Both the position numbers and the translations under genes were made by a program. The notes under the pieces are model-generated. The model had not been told where the DNA came from. It saw only the letters and a list, made by a program, of their open reading frames with translations, and ran no database searches. From Listeria farberi (GTDB taxonomy: Bacteria; Bacillota; Bacilli; Lactobacillales; Listeriaceae), in assembly GCF_014229245.1 (NCBI RefSeq), contig NZ_JAARZJ010000006.1, forward strand, positions 118,039 to 182,038: a DNA stretch of 64,000 bases. Reading direction: 5' to 3'. Shown one piece after another: positions 7,596 through 20,672 of the stretch; positions within the stretch are counted from its first letter, which is position 1; each line of letters begins with the position of its first letter.

Positions 7596-8207
7596 ATGAT
7601 GGAAAAGAAACGCACTCGGGCAGAAGAACTAGGAATAACAAGAAGAAAAATTCTCGATACAGCAAGAGACTTATTCATGGAAAAAGGTTACCGGGCAGTT
7701 TCAACAAGAGAAATTGCTAAAATCGCCAAAATTACCCAACCGGCACTTTATCACCATTTTGAAGATAAAGAATCACTTTATATTGAGGTAGTTCGTGAAC
7801 TGACGCAGAACATTCAGGTGGAAATGCATCCGATTTTACAATTGAATAAGCCGAAAGAAGAGCAGTTACATGATATGTTGATTATGTTAATTGAAGAACA
7901 TCCAACCAATATTTTACTAATGATTCACGATATTCTTAATGAAATGAAGCCGGAAAATCAGTTTTTACTATATAAGTTATGGCAAGAAACATATTTAATG
8001 CCGTTTCAACAATTTTTTGAGCGCTTAGAAAATGCAGGAGAGTTGCGCACAGGTATCAGTGCTGAAACAGCCGCGCGATACTGTTTATCGACTATTAGCC
8101 CACTGTTTTCTGGCAAAGGTAGTTTCGCGCAAAAACAAACGACTACAGAACAAATTGATGAATTAATTAATTTAATGATGTTTGGCATTTGTAAAAAAGA
8201 GGTATAA
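7596..8207 (+). CDS. TetR/AcrR-family transcriptional repressor
   Basis: 203 aa. The N-terminal helix-turn-helix spans about residues 14-60, with ILDTARDLFMEKGYRAVSTR leading to the recognition segment ITQPALYHHFEDKESLY typical of the family. The C-terminal 140 residues are helical and variable, forming the ligand-binding domain. An AAAGGTGGGG ribosome site precedes tandem ATG codons. The MMPL exporter starts 78 bases downstream, so it is the likely target; a palindrome in that gap (8238-8251) could be its operator. Confidence 0.9.
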   Translation: MMEKKRTRAEELGITRRKILDTARDLFMEKGYRAVSTREIAKIAKITQPALYHHFEDKESLYIEVVRELTQNIQVEMHPILQLNKPKEEQLHDMLIMLIEEHPTNILLMIHDILNEMKPENQFLLYKLWQETYLMPFQQFFERLENAGELRTGISAETAARYCLSTISPLFSGKGSFAQKQTTTEQIDELINLMMFGICKKEV

Positions 8208-8237
8208 TTTAGCGTGCTTCTTTTTTTGGTGTTTCAC

Positions 8238-8251
8238 TTATCGATTGATAA
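8238..8251. promoter_or_regulatory. Palindrome between tetR-type gene and exporter
   Basis: TTATC-GATT-GATAA is an inverted repeat in the 78-bp gap ahead of the exporter. Position fits a TetR operator, though the inner size is small for the family and no promoter could be aligned to it. Confidence 0.35.
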
Positions 8252-8285
8252 ACGAAAAAATAAGCAAACTAAAGGGGGATTTATA

Positions 8286-10448
8286 ATGAAAGACGGATTT
8301 TTAAGTAAAATAGCCAGTTTTGTCGGTGGTAAGAAAGGTCGGTTTATAACACTAGGTCTATGGATTATCGCTATTATAATTTTACAGTTTTTCTTTCCAA
8401 AGGCTGCGGATTACAAAGACGATGCAGCGAAAGACTTACCTAGTTCAGAGCCTTCTGTGGTCGCCCAAAAACTAATTGATGATAAATTTGCTGGGACAGA
8501 CGGGACGCCAGCGCTTATTACTTGGTATCGTTCAACTGGCTTAACCACAGCTGATTTAGCTAATATTCAAAAATACAGCAAAGAATTAACTAAAAACCCA
8601 GTTGACTTCCAAAAAATGGCAGTTCCATATGATAAAATGCCGCCAGTTGCCTTAAAACAGCAAGTTTCTAAAGATGGAACCACTTTTATTCAAACCGTTA
8701 TTATGAAAGATAGTGCGACGTCAGATCAGCTAGCTGAGAGTTTTAAACAACTCGAAACAACTGCTAAAAAAACAATTGGCGAAGATCCTTTTGCCAAGAA
8801 AGTGTCAGCTGATGACACACTTGTTGCTCGGACAACTGGACCAGCAGGTATCAGTGTGGACGCGAGCGGATTATTTAAAGACGCAGATGTTTCACTGTTA
8901 ATTGGGACGGTTCTACTTGTTCTAGTCTTTTTATTAGTTATTTATCGTTCGCCAATTTTGGCATTAATTCCTCTGATTGCAGTAGGGTTTGCTTATTTAG
9001 TAATTACGCCGATTCTTGGTTTGCTTGCAAAAGAAGGGATTATCACATACGGTTCCCAAGGGCTCTCGATAATGACCGTACTATTATTTGGTGCAGGAAC
9101 AGATTACTGTTTATTCTTGATTGCTAGATTCCGAAGCCATTTACACACAGAAAAAAATCGTTTCCAAGCATTTAAAGAAGCTTTTAGTGGAACAGCGGGC
9201 GCAATTGCGCTTAGTGGCTTGACTGTTATGGCGGCGCTACTTCTACTTTTAGCTGCCGAATATGGTTCGTTCCATAACTTTGCCGTACCTTTTAGTTTAG
9301 CGATTTTCATTATGATGATTTCTTCATTAACACTTGTGCCAGCGTTACTTGGCTTATTTGGTCGTGTTTCATTCTGGCCATTTGTCCCAAGAACAATAGA
9401 AATGGAAGAAGCTCGTGCAAAGAAAAAAGGGAAGACACCGAAACATCACAAAGAAAACCGTTTTTGGCATAAAATTGGTGAAATGTCTGCAAAACATCCC
9501 GTGCGTATTTTAATTATTACTTTAATCATCCTAATTGGCTGTGGGATTTTCACGACTCAAGTCAAATATACGTATGATACACTTTCGACTTTCCCCGAAG
9601 ACATGCCATCTCGAGAAGGTTTCACGCTAATTAGCGATCATTTCGGTGCTGGTATGCTCGCACCGATGGAAGTGGTTGTTAATTCCAAAGAATCAATGAA
9701 AAGTTCGCTTGAAAATGTGGATGGAGTAGCTTCGGTTACTGGACCTGAACGAAGCAAGGGTTACCAAAAATACACACTTATTTTGAAAGACAATCCTTAT
9801 AGCAATGAAGCAATGGATGTCGTACCAAAAGTTCGCGCCGCTGCTGATAAAGGTAATGATGTTTATATAGCTGGCCAAACAGCAACACAATATGATGACC
9901 GGGCAGTGACACAACATGATGAAAAAGTAATTATCCCACTCGTGATTGCCTTGATTGCGATTTTACTACTTTGTTATTTACGTTCAATTACAGCAATGCT
10001 TTACTTAGTGGCAACAGTTCTACTTTCATTCGTTGGAGCACTTGGACTTGGTTGGGTCATTATCCATTATGCAATGGGAGTAGAAGCTATTTCTGGCTTG
10101 ATCCCACTATATGCCTTTGTCTTTATTGTGGCCCTCGGAGAAGATTACAATATCTTTATGATTTCTAGTATTTGGAAAAATAGTAAGAAAATGCCGCTTC
10201 GAAAAGCCATTACAGAAGGTGTTGGTCAAACTGGTGGGGTTATTACTTCTGCAGGTTTAATTTTAGCGGGAACGTTTTGTGTCTTAACCACACTACCAAT
10301 CCAGTTATTAGTACAATTTGGTTTAATTACTGCGATTGGTGTGTTACTAGACACATTCATCGTTCGACCATTCCTTGTTCCATCAATTACCGTACTCCTC
10401 GGGAAATGGGCATTCTGGCCAGGTAAACAACATAAAATGACAAAATAA
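8286..10448 (+). CDS. MMPL-family (RND) exporter
   Basis: 720 aa membrane transporter driven by the proton gradient. Two similar halves are seen: each has one N-terminal helix, a roughly 150-residue extracytoplasmic domain, and a block of five helices. The first block includes the conserved GAGTDYCLFLIARFRSHL motif, the second VALGEDYNIFMIS. A basic cytoplasmic linker (KKKGKTPKHHKE) separates the halves. The ATG at 8286 with GGGGGA upstream is preferred over the GTG 24 codons earlier because the MKDGFLSKIASFV start matches the family. Likely exports lipids or drugs; controlled by the adjacent TetR protein. Confidence 0.9.
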   Translation: MKDGFLSKIASFVGGKKGRFITLGLWIIAIIILQFFFPKAADYKDDAAKDLPSSEPSVVAQKLIDDKFAGTDGTPALITWYRSTGLTTADLANIQKYSKELTKNPVDFQKMAVPYDKMPPVALKQQVSKDGTTFIQTVIMKDSATSDQLAESFKQLETTAKKTIGEDPFAKKVSADDTLVARTTGPAGISVDASGLFKDADVSLLIGTVLLVLVFLLVIYRSPILALIPLIAVGFAYLVITPILGLLAKEGIITYGSQGLSIMTVLLFGAGTDYCLFLIARFRSHLHTEKNRFQAFKEAFSGTAGAIALSGLTVMAALLLLLAAEYGSFHNFAVPFSLAIFIMMISSLTLVPALLGLFGRVSFWPFVPRTIEMEEARAKKKGKTPKHHKENRFWHKIGEMSAKHPVRILIITLIILIGCGIFTTQVKYTYDTLSTFPEDMPSREGFTLISDHFGAGMLAPMEVVVNSKESMKSSLENVDGVASVTGPERSKGYQKYTLILKDNPYSNEAMDVVPKVRAAADKGNDVYIAGQTATQYDDRAVTQHDEKVIIPLVIALIAILLLCYLRSITAMLYLVATVLLSFVGALGLGWVIIHYAMGVEAISGLIPLYAFVFIVALGEDYNIFMISSIWKNSKKMPLRKAITEGVGQTGGVITSAGLILAGTFCVLTTLPIQLLVQFGLITAIGVLLDTFIVRPFLVPSITVLLGKWAFWPGKQHKMTK

Positions 10449-10468
10449 TAATGTCCTAAATAAACTTC

Positions 10469-10496
10469 TTGTCTATTCCTCTGAAAGGTATATAAT
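10469..10496 (+). promoter_or_regulatory. Dipeptidase promoter
   Basis: -35 TTGTCT (10469-10474), 16-bp spacer, -10 TATAAT (10491-10496), about 30 bases before the start codon. Confidence 0.65.
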
Positions 10497-10508
10497 AGAT
10501 GTATCTAA

Positions 10509-11453
<945 letters not shown>

Positions 11454-11455
11454 AA

Positions 11456-11490
11456 AAGTCCAAGCACTAGTTGAAGTGCTTGGGCTTTTT
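11456..11490 (+). terminator. Terminator after dipeptidase gene
   Basis: Stem built from gtccaagcact and agtgcttgggc, followed by TTTTT. Confidence 0.85.
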
Positions 11491-11523
11491 CAAATAGAAT
11501 GTGCTGTAATTTGAAAAATGGCA

Positions 11524-11532
11524 TGTTATAAT
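11524..11532 (+). promoter_or_regulatory. Extended -10 promoter ahead of sigL
   Basis: TGTTATAAT (TG-N-TATAAT) about 70 bases before the GTG start. No good -35 is seen, which is usual for extended -10 promoters. Confidence 0.5.
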
Positions 11533-11601
11533 AAAGACTAGAAATGGAATATAATTCAGTTTGGTAGTAGTATCAGACTGATTTTTAATGGAGGTTTTAA
11601 T

Positions 11602-12945
11602 GTGCGTTTAGAATCTAATTTCGTCCAAAAGCAACAACAAAAACAATCGCTGAAATTAAATATGACGCAACAATTGTCACAGTCTATTGCTATGCTTCAA
11701 TTTGCGACAGCTGATTTAGTGGCATTTTTAGAAGATAAAGCACTCGAGAACCCATTAATAGAAGTGATTCCAGGCTCGGATTTTGCAACAGATTTTTCCT
11801 ATAGTAGCCGTAGAAGTACTGGAAGTTCTGATGATACAGATTGGTTAGAACAAATAGCAGATAATAAGTTGACGCTAGCCGATGCGCTAAAAGAACAATT
11901 ACATTTAATGGATATAACGCAAACCCAAAAAATTATTGTTTTATATTTAATAGAAAGTTTAAATGACAATGGTTATTTACAAATAGATTTAAAAGATGTT
12001 AGTGCAGCACTTCTGATGGATGATTCGAGTGTTTTAGAAGGACTTGAAATTTTACAAGGGATGGAACCTGCTGGAGTTGGAGCGAGGGATGCGAGAGAAT
12101 GTATTTTACTCCAAATCGAACGTTCACCTGATGCTCCTTATATTGCTTACGATGTCATCCAAAAATTCTTCACAGAATTCGCTGAGAAAAAATGGAAAAA
12201 AATTGCATCAGAAATGGACGTTAGTTTGCAAGATATTCAAGAAGTTTCTGACTACATCCAAACATTAAACCCTAAACCAGGCTCTGAGTTTGAGTCAGAA
12301 CGCGTCCAATATGTAGTTCCTGATTTAATTTTACTCCAACACGGAAATGAATTTGCCGTTTCTCTAGCAAAACAATTTCTGCCACAAGTCAGGTTTCAAG
12401 AGGCTTATTATGAAACAATGCGAGCAACAGAAGAAAAAGACGTTGCCCAATTTCTCCGTGAAAAAGCGGGTGAATTTGATTGGATAAAAAAAGGAATTGA
12501 ACAACGGGAAAACACATTACAAAGAGTAGGTGAGGCAATCGTAAGTCACCAAAAATCCTACTTTCTCGACAATTCAGCCCATTTGCAACCCCTAACTTTA
12601 AAAGAAGTGGCAGAAGAACTTGGTGTGCATGAGTCTACAGTGAGTCGTGCGGTAAATGGCAAGTATATGGAAACGAATACCGGCGTGTATGAACTAAAAC
12701 GTTTTTTTGCATCTGGCTTACAGAAAAAATCTGCTGAGAACGAAAACATTGGCGACATCTCTAGTACGACGATTAAAAAACTAGTACAAGAATTCGTAGC
12801 AGCAGAAGATAAATTAAAACCACTCTCGGATCAAAAAATAGTGGATATGCTCGCAGAAAAAGAAATTCAAGTTTCCAGAAGAGCTATCGCTAAATACCGC
12901 TTGGAATTAAATATCCCATCATCTTCTAAAAGAAAAAGATTTTAA
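11602..12945 (+). CDS. sigL: RNA polymerase sigma-54 factor
   Basis: 447 aa RpoN-type sigma factor, which needs an AAA+ activator and recognises -24/-12 promoters. Region I is the Gln-rich N-terminus (QKQQQKQSLKLNMTQQLSQS) that contacts activators; the central core-binding domain follows; a helix-turn-helix is in LKEVAEELGVHESTVSRAV; the RpoN box SRRAIAKYR lies about 425-433. The GTG start is chosen because GGAGG lies seven bases upstream and the overlapping ATG is closed after two codons. In Listeria it controls PTS and amino-acid genes. Monocistronic between two terminators. Confidence 0.96.
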   Translation: MRLESNFVQKQQQKQSLKLNMTQQLSQSIAMLQFATADLVAFLEDKALENPLIEVIPGSDFATDFSYSSRRSTGSSDDTDWLEQIADNKLTLADALKEQLHLMDITQTQKIIVLYLIESLNDNGYLQIDLKDVSAALLMDDSSVLEGLEILQGMEPAGVGARDARECILLQIERSPDAPYIAYDVIQKFFTEFAEKKWKKIASEMDVSLQDIQEVSDYIQTLNPKPGSEFESERVQYVVPDLILLQHGNEFAVSLAKQFLPQVRFQEAYYETMRATEEKDVAQFLREKAGEFDWIKKGIEQRENTLQRVGEAIVSHQKSYFLDNSAHLQPLTLKEVAEELGVHESTVSRAVNGKYMETNTGVYELKRFFASGLQKKSAENENIGDISSTTIKKLVQEFVAAEDKLKPLSDQKIVDMLAEKEIQVSRRAIAKYRLELNIPSSSKRKRF

Positions 12946-12995
12946 AGACATTTTTTGCCTCACAACTAGGCTGTGGGACAAAAAATGTCTTTTTA
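12944..12995 (+). terminator. Terminator after sigL
   Basis: Long hairpin aaagacatttttt...aaaaaatgtcttttt with an inner stem of CACA/TGTG, beginning at the sigL stop codon. Confidence 0.88.
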
Positions 12996-13132
12996 GAATA
13001 AAAAAATTACCAAGAGCATGTTTCATTTTTAATAGAGGTGGAAAACAACTAGTGTAGCCTAGTTAGAAGTTTGCATTCTTAAATTTAATTGTAAACTTTA
13101 GGTGAATATTTCATAAATGTCCCACTTAATAC

Positions 13133-13161
13133 TTGAAGATTTGTGCCAAGACTGTTAGAAT
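13133..13161 (+). promoter_or_regulatory. cggR-gap promoter
   Basis: -35 TTGAAG (13133-13138), 17-bp spacer, -10 TAGAAT (13156-13161) preceded by an extended TG. Between the sigL terminator and here (12996-13130) I see no gene. Transcription would start near 13168, leaving a leader of about 220 bases that includes the CggR operator. A second possible pair lies at TTGACG 13253-13258 and TTAATA 13275-13280. Confidence 0.65.
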
Positions 13162-13328
13162 AGGGAACGTAGGGTAGTTAAAGAACATTAAAAAAAGATT
13201 CACCAGCGTAAGCAGAAAGAGAAGGGGTAAAAACTCATTGAGAGACATTTTGTTGACGAGCTGAAGTAGCTAGTTTAATAGTCTTGAAAGTTTATGTAAA
13301 CCTCTATCTCTACTTTTTTTAGTTCTAA

Positions 13329-13364
13329 CGGGACGTCAGATGACTAAGTGGGTCGTGAAGTGTC
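13329..13364 (+). promoter_or_regulatory. CggR operator
   Basis: The sequence reads CGGGAC, six bases, TGAC, four bases, TGGGTC, six bases, TGTC. This matches in spacing the two-repeat CggR site of B. subtilis (CGGGAC-N6-TGTC, N4, CGGGAC-N6-TGTC) with three substitutions. It ends just before the cggR ribosome site, so bound repressor would block elongation from the upstream promoter. Fructose-1,6-bisphosphate is the known inducer in Bacillus. Confidence 0.85.
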
Positions 13365-13386
13365 CAAGGATGAGGAGCAATTAAAA

Positions 13387-14433
13387 ATGTCAGACTTAAT
13401 TAACATTCAGAAAAAGTTATTGCCCGACGTTTTAATGATTATGCAAAAACGCTATCAAATCTTACGCTCAATTTATTTTTCTGAACCAGTTGGAAGACGA
13501 ACACTTGCCGGAATGTTAGGTATGAGTGAACGAGTCCTGCGCGGCGAAGTGGAATTTTTAAAAGCACAAGGTTTAGTAGAAATTGCTTCTTCCGGGATGA
13601 CCGTTACAAAAGAAGGTTTGGTCGTTTTTCGCGATTTAGAAAATGTCATGAACCAACTTTCGGGGTTACATTCAATGGAAGAACAATTAGCAAAGAAATT
13701 GCAAATCAAAAAATGCTTGGTAGTGCAAGGTGATAGCGATGATACACCATGGGTCCGCGAAGAAATGGGGCGTGTGGCGGTAGAACAATTAGACATGGCG
13801 CTCACCGAAAAAAGAAACATCGTCGCAGTTATGGGCGGCTCTACAATGGCAACTGTTGCCGAAATGATGACAACTGATTTCGCAAAAGGCAGAGAACTAC
13901 TTTTCGTTCCCGGTCGTGGAGGTATTGGTGAAGACCTTGACAATCAAGCGAATACAATTTGTGATAAGATGGCAACGAAGACAAACACGAAACACCGCGT
14001 TCTTTATGTTCCAGAACAACTTGGCGAAGAAGCCTACCGTTCTTTACTAAAAGAACCGGCAATTCAAGAAGGCTTACGGTTAGTACAATCCGCAAATGCT
14101 ATTATCTTAGGCATAGGTGATGCGCTCGCAATGGCGAAACGCAGACATACCGGCGAAGAAGTACTTGAAAAAATCATCCGTCGTAAAGCCGTTGGTGAAG
14201 CATTTGGTTATTATTTTGATGAGCAGGGCGAGGTTGTACATAAGGTCCCTACTTTCGGTCTTCAATTCGAAGACTTAGCGCAAATTCCGCACATTATCGC
14301 TGTTGCAGGCGGTACATCGAAAGCCAAAGCAATCAAATCGTATATGAAAAGCGCTCCGAAAAATACGATTTTAATCACGGATGAAGGAGCAGCAAAATCG
14401 CTTTTAAAAGGGAGTAATACCCTTTTGAAATAA
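13387..14433 (+). CDS. cggR: Central glycolytic genes regulator CggR
   Basis: 348 aa SorC/DeoR-family repressor. The N-terminal winged helix (about 25-75) includes GRRTLAGMLGMSERVLRGEV; the remainder is the SIS-like sugar-phosphate domain with AVMGGSTMATVAEMM and ILGIGDALAMAKRR. The ATG at 13387 is preferred: GGATGAGGAG precedes it and MSDLINIQKKLLPD aligns with the start of B. subtilis CggR. An upstream in-frame GTG at 13348 falls inside the operator. Immediately followed by gap (32-bp gap), so it represses its own operon when glycolytic flux is low. Confidence 0.95.
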   Translation: MSDLINIQKKLLPDVLMIMQKRYQILRSIYFSEPVGRRTLAGMLGMSERVLRGEVEFLKAQGLVEIASSGMTVTKEGLVVFRDLENVMNQLSGLHSMEEQLAKKLQIKKCLVVQGDSDDTPWVREEMGRVAVEQLDMALTEKRNIVAVMGGSTMATVAEMMTTDFAKGRELLFVPGRGGIGEDLDNQANTICDKMATKTNTKHRVLYVPEQLGEEAYRSLLKEPAIQEGLRLVQSANAIILGIGDALAMAKRRHTGEEVLEKIIRRKAVGEAFGYYFDEQGEVVHKVPTFGLQFEDLAQIPHIIAVAGGTSKAKAIKSYMKSAPKNTILITDEGAAKSLLKGSNTLLK

Positions 14434-14465
14434 AAAAACACTATTTTCAAGGAGGAAATTGACTT

Positions 14466-15476
14466 ATGACAGTTAAAGTTGGTATTAATGGTTTTGGACG
14501 TATCGGACGTCTAGCATTCCGTCGTATTCAAAATGTGGAAGGAATTGAAGTTGTTGCAATCAATGACTTAACAGACGCTAAAATGTTAGCTCACCTGTTA
14601 AAATATGATACAACTCAAGGCCGTTTTGACGGTGAAGTAGAAGTACATGATGGTTTCTTCAAAGTAAACGGTAAAGAAGTTAAAGTATTAGCTAACCGTA
14701 ACCCAGAAGAACTTCCATGGGGCGACCTAGGAGTAGATATCGTTCTAGAATGTACTGGTTTCTTCACAGCGCAAGACAAAGCTGAATTACACATTAAAGC
14801 TGGCGCTAAAAAAGTTGTTATCTCCGCTCCAGCAACTGGCGACATGAAAACAATCGTTTACAATGTAAACCATGAAACATTAGACGGAACTGAAACAGTT
14901 ATCTCTGGCGCAAGCTGTACTACTAACTGTTTAGCTCCTATGGCTAAAGTTTTAGAAGACAAATTTGGTGTTGTTGAAGGTCTAATGACTACAATTCACG
15001 CTTACACTGGTGATCAAAATACATTAGATGCTCCACATCCAAAAGGTGACTTCCGTCGTGCACGTGCTGCTGCCGAAAATATTATCCCTAATACAACTGG
15101 TGCTGCTAAAGCTATCGGTGAAGTATTACCAACACTTAAAGGTAAATTAGACGGAGCTGCTCAACGTGTTCCAGTTCCAACTGGTTCCCTTACTGAATTA
15201 GTAACAGTTCTTGATAAAAAAGTTACTGTTGATGAAGTAAATGCAGCTATGGAAGCAGCTTCTGATCCAGAAACATTCGGTTACACTAGTGACCAAGTTG
15301 TTTCTTCTGACATCAAAGGTATGACTTTCGGTTCATTATTTGACGAAACTCAAACAAAAGTGCTTACAGTTGGCGATCAACAATTAGTTAAAACTGTTGC
15401 TTGGTATGATAACGAAATGAGCTACACTGCTCAATTAGTACGTACTTTAGAATACTTTGCAAAAATCGCTAAATAA
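14466..15476 (+). CDS. gap: Glyceraldehyde-3-phosphate dehydrogenase (glycolytic, NAD)
   Basis: 336 aa, the usual length. Catalyses oxidation and phosphorylation of glyceraldehyde-3-phosphate to 1,3-bisphosphoglycerate. Rossmann motif [11 protein letters not shown] at the start, NAD-selective acidic residue in INDLTD, catalytic Cys151 in SGASCTTNC and His178 in TTIHAYT. Strong AGGAGGAAA ribosome site. Codon use is strongly biased to the abundant set, as for a very highly expressed protein. It follows cggR in one operon and is partly separated from pgk by a hairpin, allowing gap to be made in excess. Confidence 0.98.
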   Translation: MTVKVGINGFGRIGRLAFRRIQNVEGIEVVAINDLTDAKMLAHLLKYDTTQGRFDGEVEVHDGFFKVNGKEVKVLANRNPEELPWGDLGVDIVLECTGFFTAQDKAELHIKAGAKKVVISAPATGDMKTIVYNVNHETLDGTETVISGASCTTNCLAPMAKVLEDKFGVVEGLMTTIHAYTGDQNTLDAPHPKGDFRRARAAAENIIPNTTGAAKAIGEVLPTLKGKLDGAAQRVPVPTGSLTELVTVLDKKVTVDEVNAAMEAASDPETFGYTSDQVVSSDIKGMTFGSLFDETQTKVLTVGDQQLVKTVAWYDNEMSYTAQLVRTLEYFAKIAK

Positions 15477-15524
15477 TTGCTAGATTAATTTTACTGAAGT
15501 GCTTGTTACTTCAGCAATAACAAG

Positions 15525-15560
15525 AATAAGCGGAGACACTATTGTTTCCGCTTATTTTCT
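15525..15560 (+). terminator. Hairpin between gap and pgk
   Basis: Stem aataagcgga / tccgcttatt followed by TTCT. The weak T tract suggests partial termination or an mRNA processing/stability structure. Confidence 0.6.
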
Positions 15561-15611
15561 GAAATAACGGGGGGCGACCCCAATCCTTTAAAATTAATGG
15601 AGGAACTTTAA

Positions 15612-16802
15612 ATGGCTAAAAAAGTTGTAACTGATTTAGATTTAAAAGACAAAAAAGTTTTAGTTCGTGTTGACTTTAACGTGCCAATGAAAGACGGCAA
15701 AATCACTAACGACAACCGTATTGTTGCCGCACTTCCAACAATTGAGTACATCTTAGAACAAAACGGTAAAGCAATTCTATTTTCTCACCTTGGAAAAGTA
15801 AAAACAGAAGAAGATAAAGAAGGAAAATCTCTTCGTCCAGTAGCCGCTCGTTTAAGCGAATTACTTGGAAAAGAAGTGAAATTTGTTCCAACTACTCGTG
15901 GTCCAGAACTTGAAAAAGCAATTGATGAGTTAAAAGACGGCGAAGTACTTCTTTTTGAAAATACACGTTTTGAAGATATTGATGGTAAAAAAGAAAGCAA
16001 AAACGATCCAGAACTTGGAAAATACTGGGCTAGTCTTGGCGACGTTTTCGTAAATGACGCTTTCGGTACTGCTCACCGTGCGCACGCGTCTAACGTTGGA
16101 ATCGCTTCTAACCTAGAATCAGCGGCCGGATTTTTGATGGAAAAAGAAATTAAATTCATCGGTGGTGTAGTTGATAATCCAACACGCCCACTAGTAGCAA
16201 TCCTAGGTGGCGCTAAAGTTTCTGACAAAATCGGTGTTATCGAAAACTTACTTACAAAAGCAGACAAAGTACTTGTCGGTGGCGGAATGACTTTCACTTT
16301 CATGGCAGCTCAAGGTCAAGAAATTGGTAAATCTCTTCTAGAAGCAGATAAAGTTGAACTTGCTAAAGGTTTACTTGAAAAAGCTGGCGATAAACTAGTA
16401 TTACCAGTTGATGCAGTTGTATCTAAAGAATTCAGTAACGATGCTCCTTTCCATACAGTGAGTGCAGATAGCATTCCAGCTGATGAAATGGGACTAGATA
16501 TTGGTCAAGCTACAATTGACTTATTCACAAAAGAACTTCAAGGTGCTAAAACAGTAGTATGGAATGGTCCAATGGGCGTATTTGAACTTAGCAACTTTGC
16601 TAAAGGTACAATTGGCGTTTGTGAAGCTATTGCAAACTTAACGGATGCAACAACAATCATCGGTGGTGGGGATTCCGCAGCAGCAGCTATGGACTTAGGT
16701 TTTGCTGACAAATTCACACATATTTCCACTGGTGGCGGTGCATCTTTAGAATATCTTGAAGGTAAAGAGCTTCCTGGTGTTGCTTCTATTAGCGACAAAT
16801 AA
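15612..16802 (+). CDS. pgk: Phosphoglycerate kinase
   Basis: 396 aa, normal length. Transfers phosphate from 1,3-bisphosphoglycerate to ADP in the cytoplasm. Signature [16 protein letters not shown] near residue 19-34, the basic substrate patch (SHLGK, TRGP, NTRFED, AHRAHAS) and the C-terminal nucleotide region IGGGDSAAA and [13 protein letters not shown] are all present. GGAGGAAC precedes the ATG. First gene of a pgk-tpiA-gpmI run, with eno following after a longer gap. Confidence 0.98.
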   Translation: MAKKVVTDLDLKDKKVLVRVDFNVPMKDGKITNDNRIVAALPTIEYILEQNGKAILFSHLGKVKTEEDKEGKSLRPVAARLSELLGKEVKFVPTTRGPELEKAIDELKDGEVLLFENTRFEDIDGKKESKNDPELGKYWASLGDVFVNDAFGTAHRAHASNVGIASNLESAAGFLMEKEIKFIGGVVDNPTRPLVAILGGAKVSDKIGVIENLLTKADKVLVGGGMTFTFMAAQGQEIGKSLLEADKVELAKGLLEKAGDKLVLPVDAVVSKEFSNDAPFHTVSADSIPADEMGLDIGQATIDLFTKELQGAKTVVWNGPMGVFELSNFAKGTIGVCEAIANLTDATTIIGGGDSAAAAMDLGFADKFTHISTGGGASLEYLEGKELPGVASISDK

Positions 16803-17603
<801 letters not shown>

Positions 17604-17604
17604 A

Positions 17605-19137
17605 ATGAGTAAATCACCTGTAGCAATTATTATCCTCGATGGTTTTGGTAAACGTGCAGAAACAGTAGGTAATGCTGTAGCTCAAGCAAACAAACCAAAT
17701 TTCGACCGTTATTGGGCTAATTTTCCTCACGGGGAACTTAAAGCTGCCGGCCTTGATGTTGGTCTTCCTGAAGGCCAAATGGGTAACTCTGAAGTTGGCC
17801 ATACAAACATCGGGGCTGGACGTATTGTCTACCAAAGCTTAACTCGTATTGACAAAGCTATTGAAGAAGGCGAATTCCAAGAGAACAAAGCCCTAAACAA
17901 TGCCTTCACACATACAAAAGAAAACAACTCGGACCTACATCTTTTCGGTTTACTATCAGACGGCGGCGTGCATAGTCACATTAATCACCTCGTTGCACTT
18001 TTAGAAACTGCGAAAGATAAAGGCGTGAAAAACGTTTATATCCATGCATTCCTTGATGGACGTGACGTGGCTCCACAATCTTCACTAGAATATTTAGAAA
18101 CACTACAAAAAGCTATTAGTGATTTAAACTATGGTGCAATTGCTACTGTTTCTGGACGTTTCTACGCGATGGATCGTGATAAACGCTGGGAACGTGTTGA
18201 AAAAGCTTACAAAGCAATCGTCAGCGCTGAAGGTGAAAAATTTGAAGATCCAATCGAACTTGTCAAAGCTTCTTATGCGAATGACAAAAATGATGAATTC
18301 GTTGTTCCTGCTATCATTACTAAAGATGGCGAACCTGTTGCAACAGTCAAAGACAACGATGCAGTTATTTTCTTCAATTTCCGTCCGGACCGTGCGATTC
18401 AACTTTCTAATGCATTCACTGATAAAGAATGGGATCATTTCGACCGCGGGGCTAACCACCCTAAAAACATCAAATTCGTTACAATGACTCTTTACAACCC
18501 AAGCATTGATGCAGAAGTTGCTTTTGAGCCAATTGAAATGAAAAATGTTATCGGCGAAGTACTTTCTAATGAAGGCCTTTCGCAACTGCGTATCGCTGAA
18601 ACAGAAAAATATCCACACGTAACATTCTTTATGAATGGTGGACGAAATGAAGAATTCCCTGGTGAAAACCGGATTCTAATCAATTCGCCAAAAGTAGAAA
18701 CATACGATTTGCAACCTGAAATGAGCGCATATGAAGTAACAGATGCACTTGTTGAAGACATTAAAAACGACAAACACGATGCGATCATCTTAAACTTCGC
18801 AAACCCAGATATGGTTGGGCACTCAGGTATGCTTGAGCCAACTATTAAAGCAATCGAAGCAGTAGATGAAAATCTTGGTCGTGTAGTAGACCTTATTTTA
18901 GAAAAAGGTGGATCAGCTATTATCTTTGCTGACCATGGTAACTCTGAAACAATGTCTACTCCAGAAGGAAAACCGCACACTGCGCACACTACTGTTCCAG
19001 TTCCAGTAATTGTAACAAAAAAAGGTGTAACGCTTCGTGAAGGTGGTCGTCTAGCTGACGTTGCGCCAACTATGCTTGATTTACTTGGCGTTAAAAAACC
19101 TGCCGAAATGACAGGTGAAAGTTTAATTCAAAAATAA
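17605..19137 (+). CDS. gpmI: 2,3-bisphosphoglycerate-independent phosphoglycerate mutase
   Basis: 510 aa manganese enzyme of the alkaline phosphatase superfamily converting 3-phosphoglycerate to 2-phosphoglycerate. Metal Asp12 in IILDGFG, nucleophile Ser62 in [17 protein letters not shown], metal-binding [12 protein letters not shown] and [10 protein letters not shown], and the substrate pocket DGRDVAP and FNFRPDRA. The ribosome site GGAGG lies inside the end of tpiA, and one base separates the genes, so the two are translationally linked. Confidence 0.98.
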   Translation: MSKSPVAIIILDGFGKRAETVGNAVAQANKPNFDRYWANFPHGELKAAGLDVGLPEGQMGNSEVGHTNIGAGRIVYQSLTRIDKAIEEGEFQENKALNNAFTHTKENNSDLHLFGLLSDGGVHSHINHLVALLETAKDKGVKNVYIHAFLDGRDVAPQSSLEYLETLQKAISDLNYGAIATVSGRFYAMDRDKRWERVEKAYKAIVSAEGEKFEDPIELVKASYANDKNDEFVVPAIITKDGEPVATVKDNDAVIFFNFRPDRAIQLSNAFTDKEWDHFDRGANHPKNIKFVTMTLYNPSIDAEVAFEPIEMKNVIGEVLSNEGLSQLRIAETEKYPHVTFFMNGGRNEEFPGENRILINSPKVETYDLQPEMSAYEVTDALVEDIKNDKHDAIILNFANPDMVGHSGMLEPTIKAIEAVDENLGRVVDLILEKGGSAIIFADHGNSETMSTPEGKPHTAHTTVPVPVIVTKKGVTLREGGRLADVAPTMLDLLGVKKPAEMTGESLIQK

Positions 19138-19271
19138 TTTTAGTTATTACTTTAGTTTTTTTGCAAACAGAGCTACAATAAATACGAATTTAAAAACGGA
19201 TGGGTCTTTGATTTGAAGTGAATGTCCTATTCATTTCGTTCAATTAATCCCAACAAAGGAGAGAATTATAA

Positions 19272-20564
<1,293 letters not shown>

Positions 20565-20583
20565 GTTGATTGAATAAAACGCT

Positions 20584-20620
20584 AAACACCGCGAAAAGTA
20601 AAATTTTCGTGGTGTTTTTT
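20584..20620 (+). terminator. Terminator after eno
   Basis: Stem aacaccgcgaaaa / ttttcgtggtgtt with TTTTT. Confidence 0.88.
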
Positions 20621-20672
20621 CTGTTTTGAAATAACAGGAGGGGGTAATGAGTTGGAAGAGGAGGTAATGCTG

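Noticed and set aside
11511..11532. TTGAAA paired with TATAAT as the sigL promoter
   Set aside because: The spacer would be only 10 bp; an extended -10 promoter is the better reading.
13473..13943. 156-codon open frame on the minus strand inside cggR
   Set aside because: It is fully antisense to a well-supported gene, has a Ser/Pro/Thr-rich composition typical of shadow frames and no ribosome site.
18124..18618. 164-codon minus-strand frame inside gpmI
   Set aside because: Shadow frame of a highly expressed gene, Phe/Ile/Cys-rich with no start signal.
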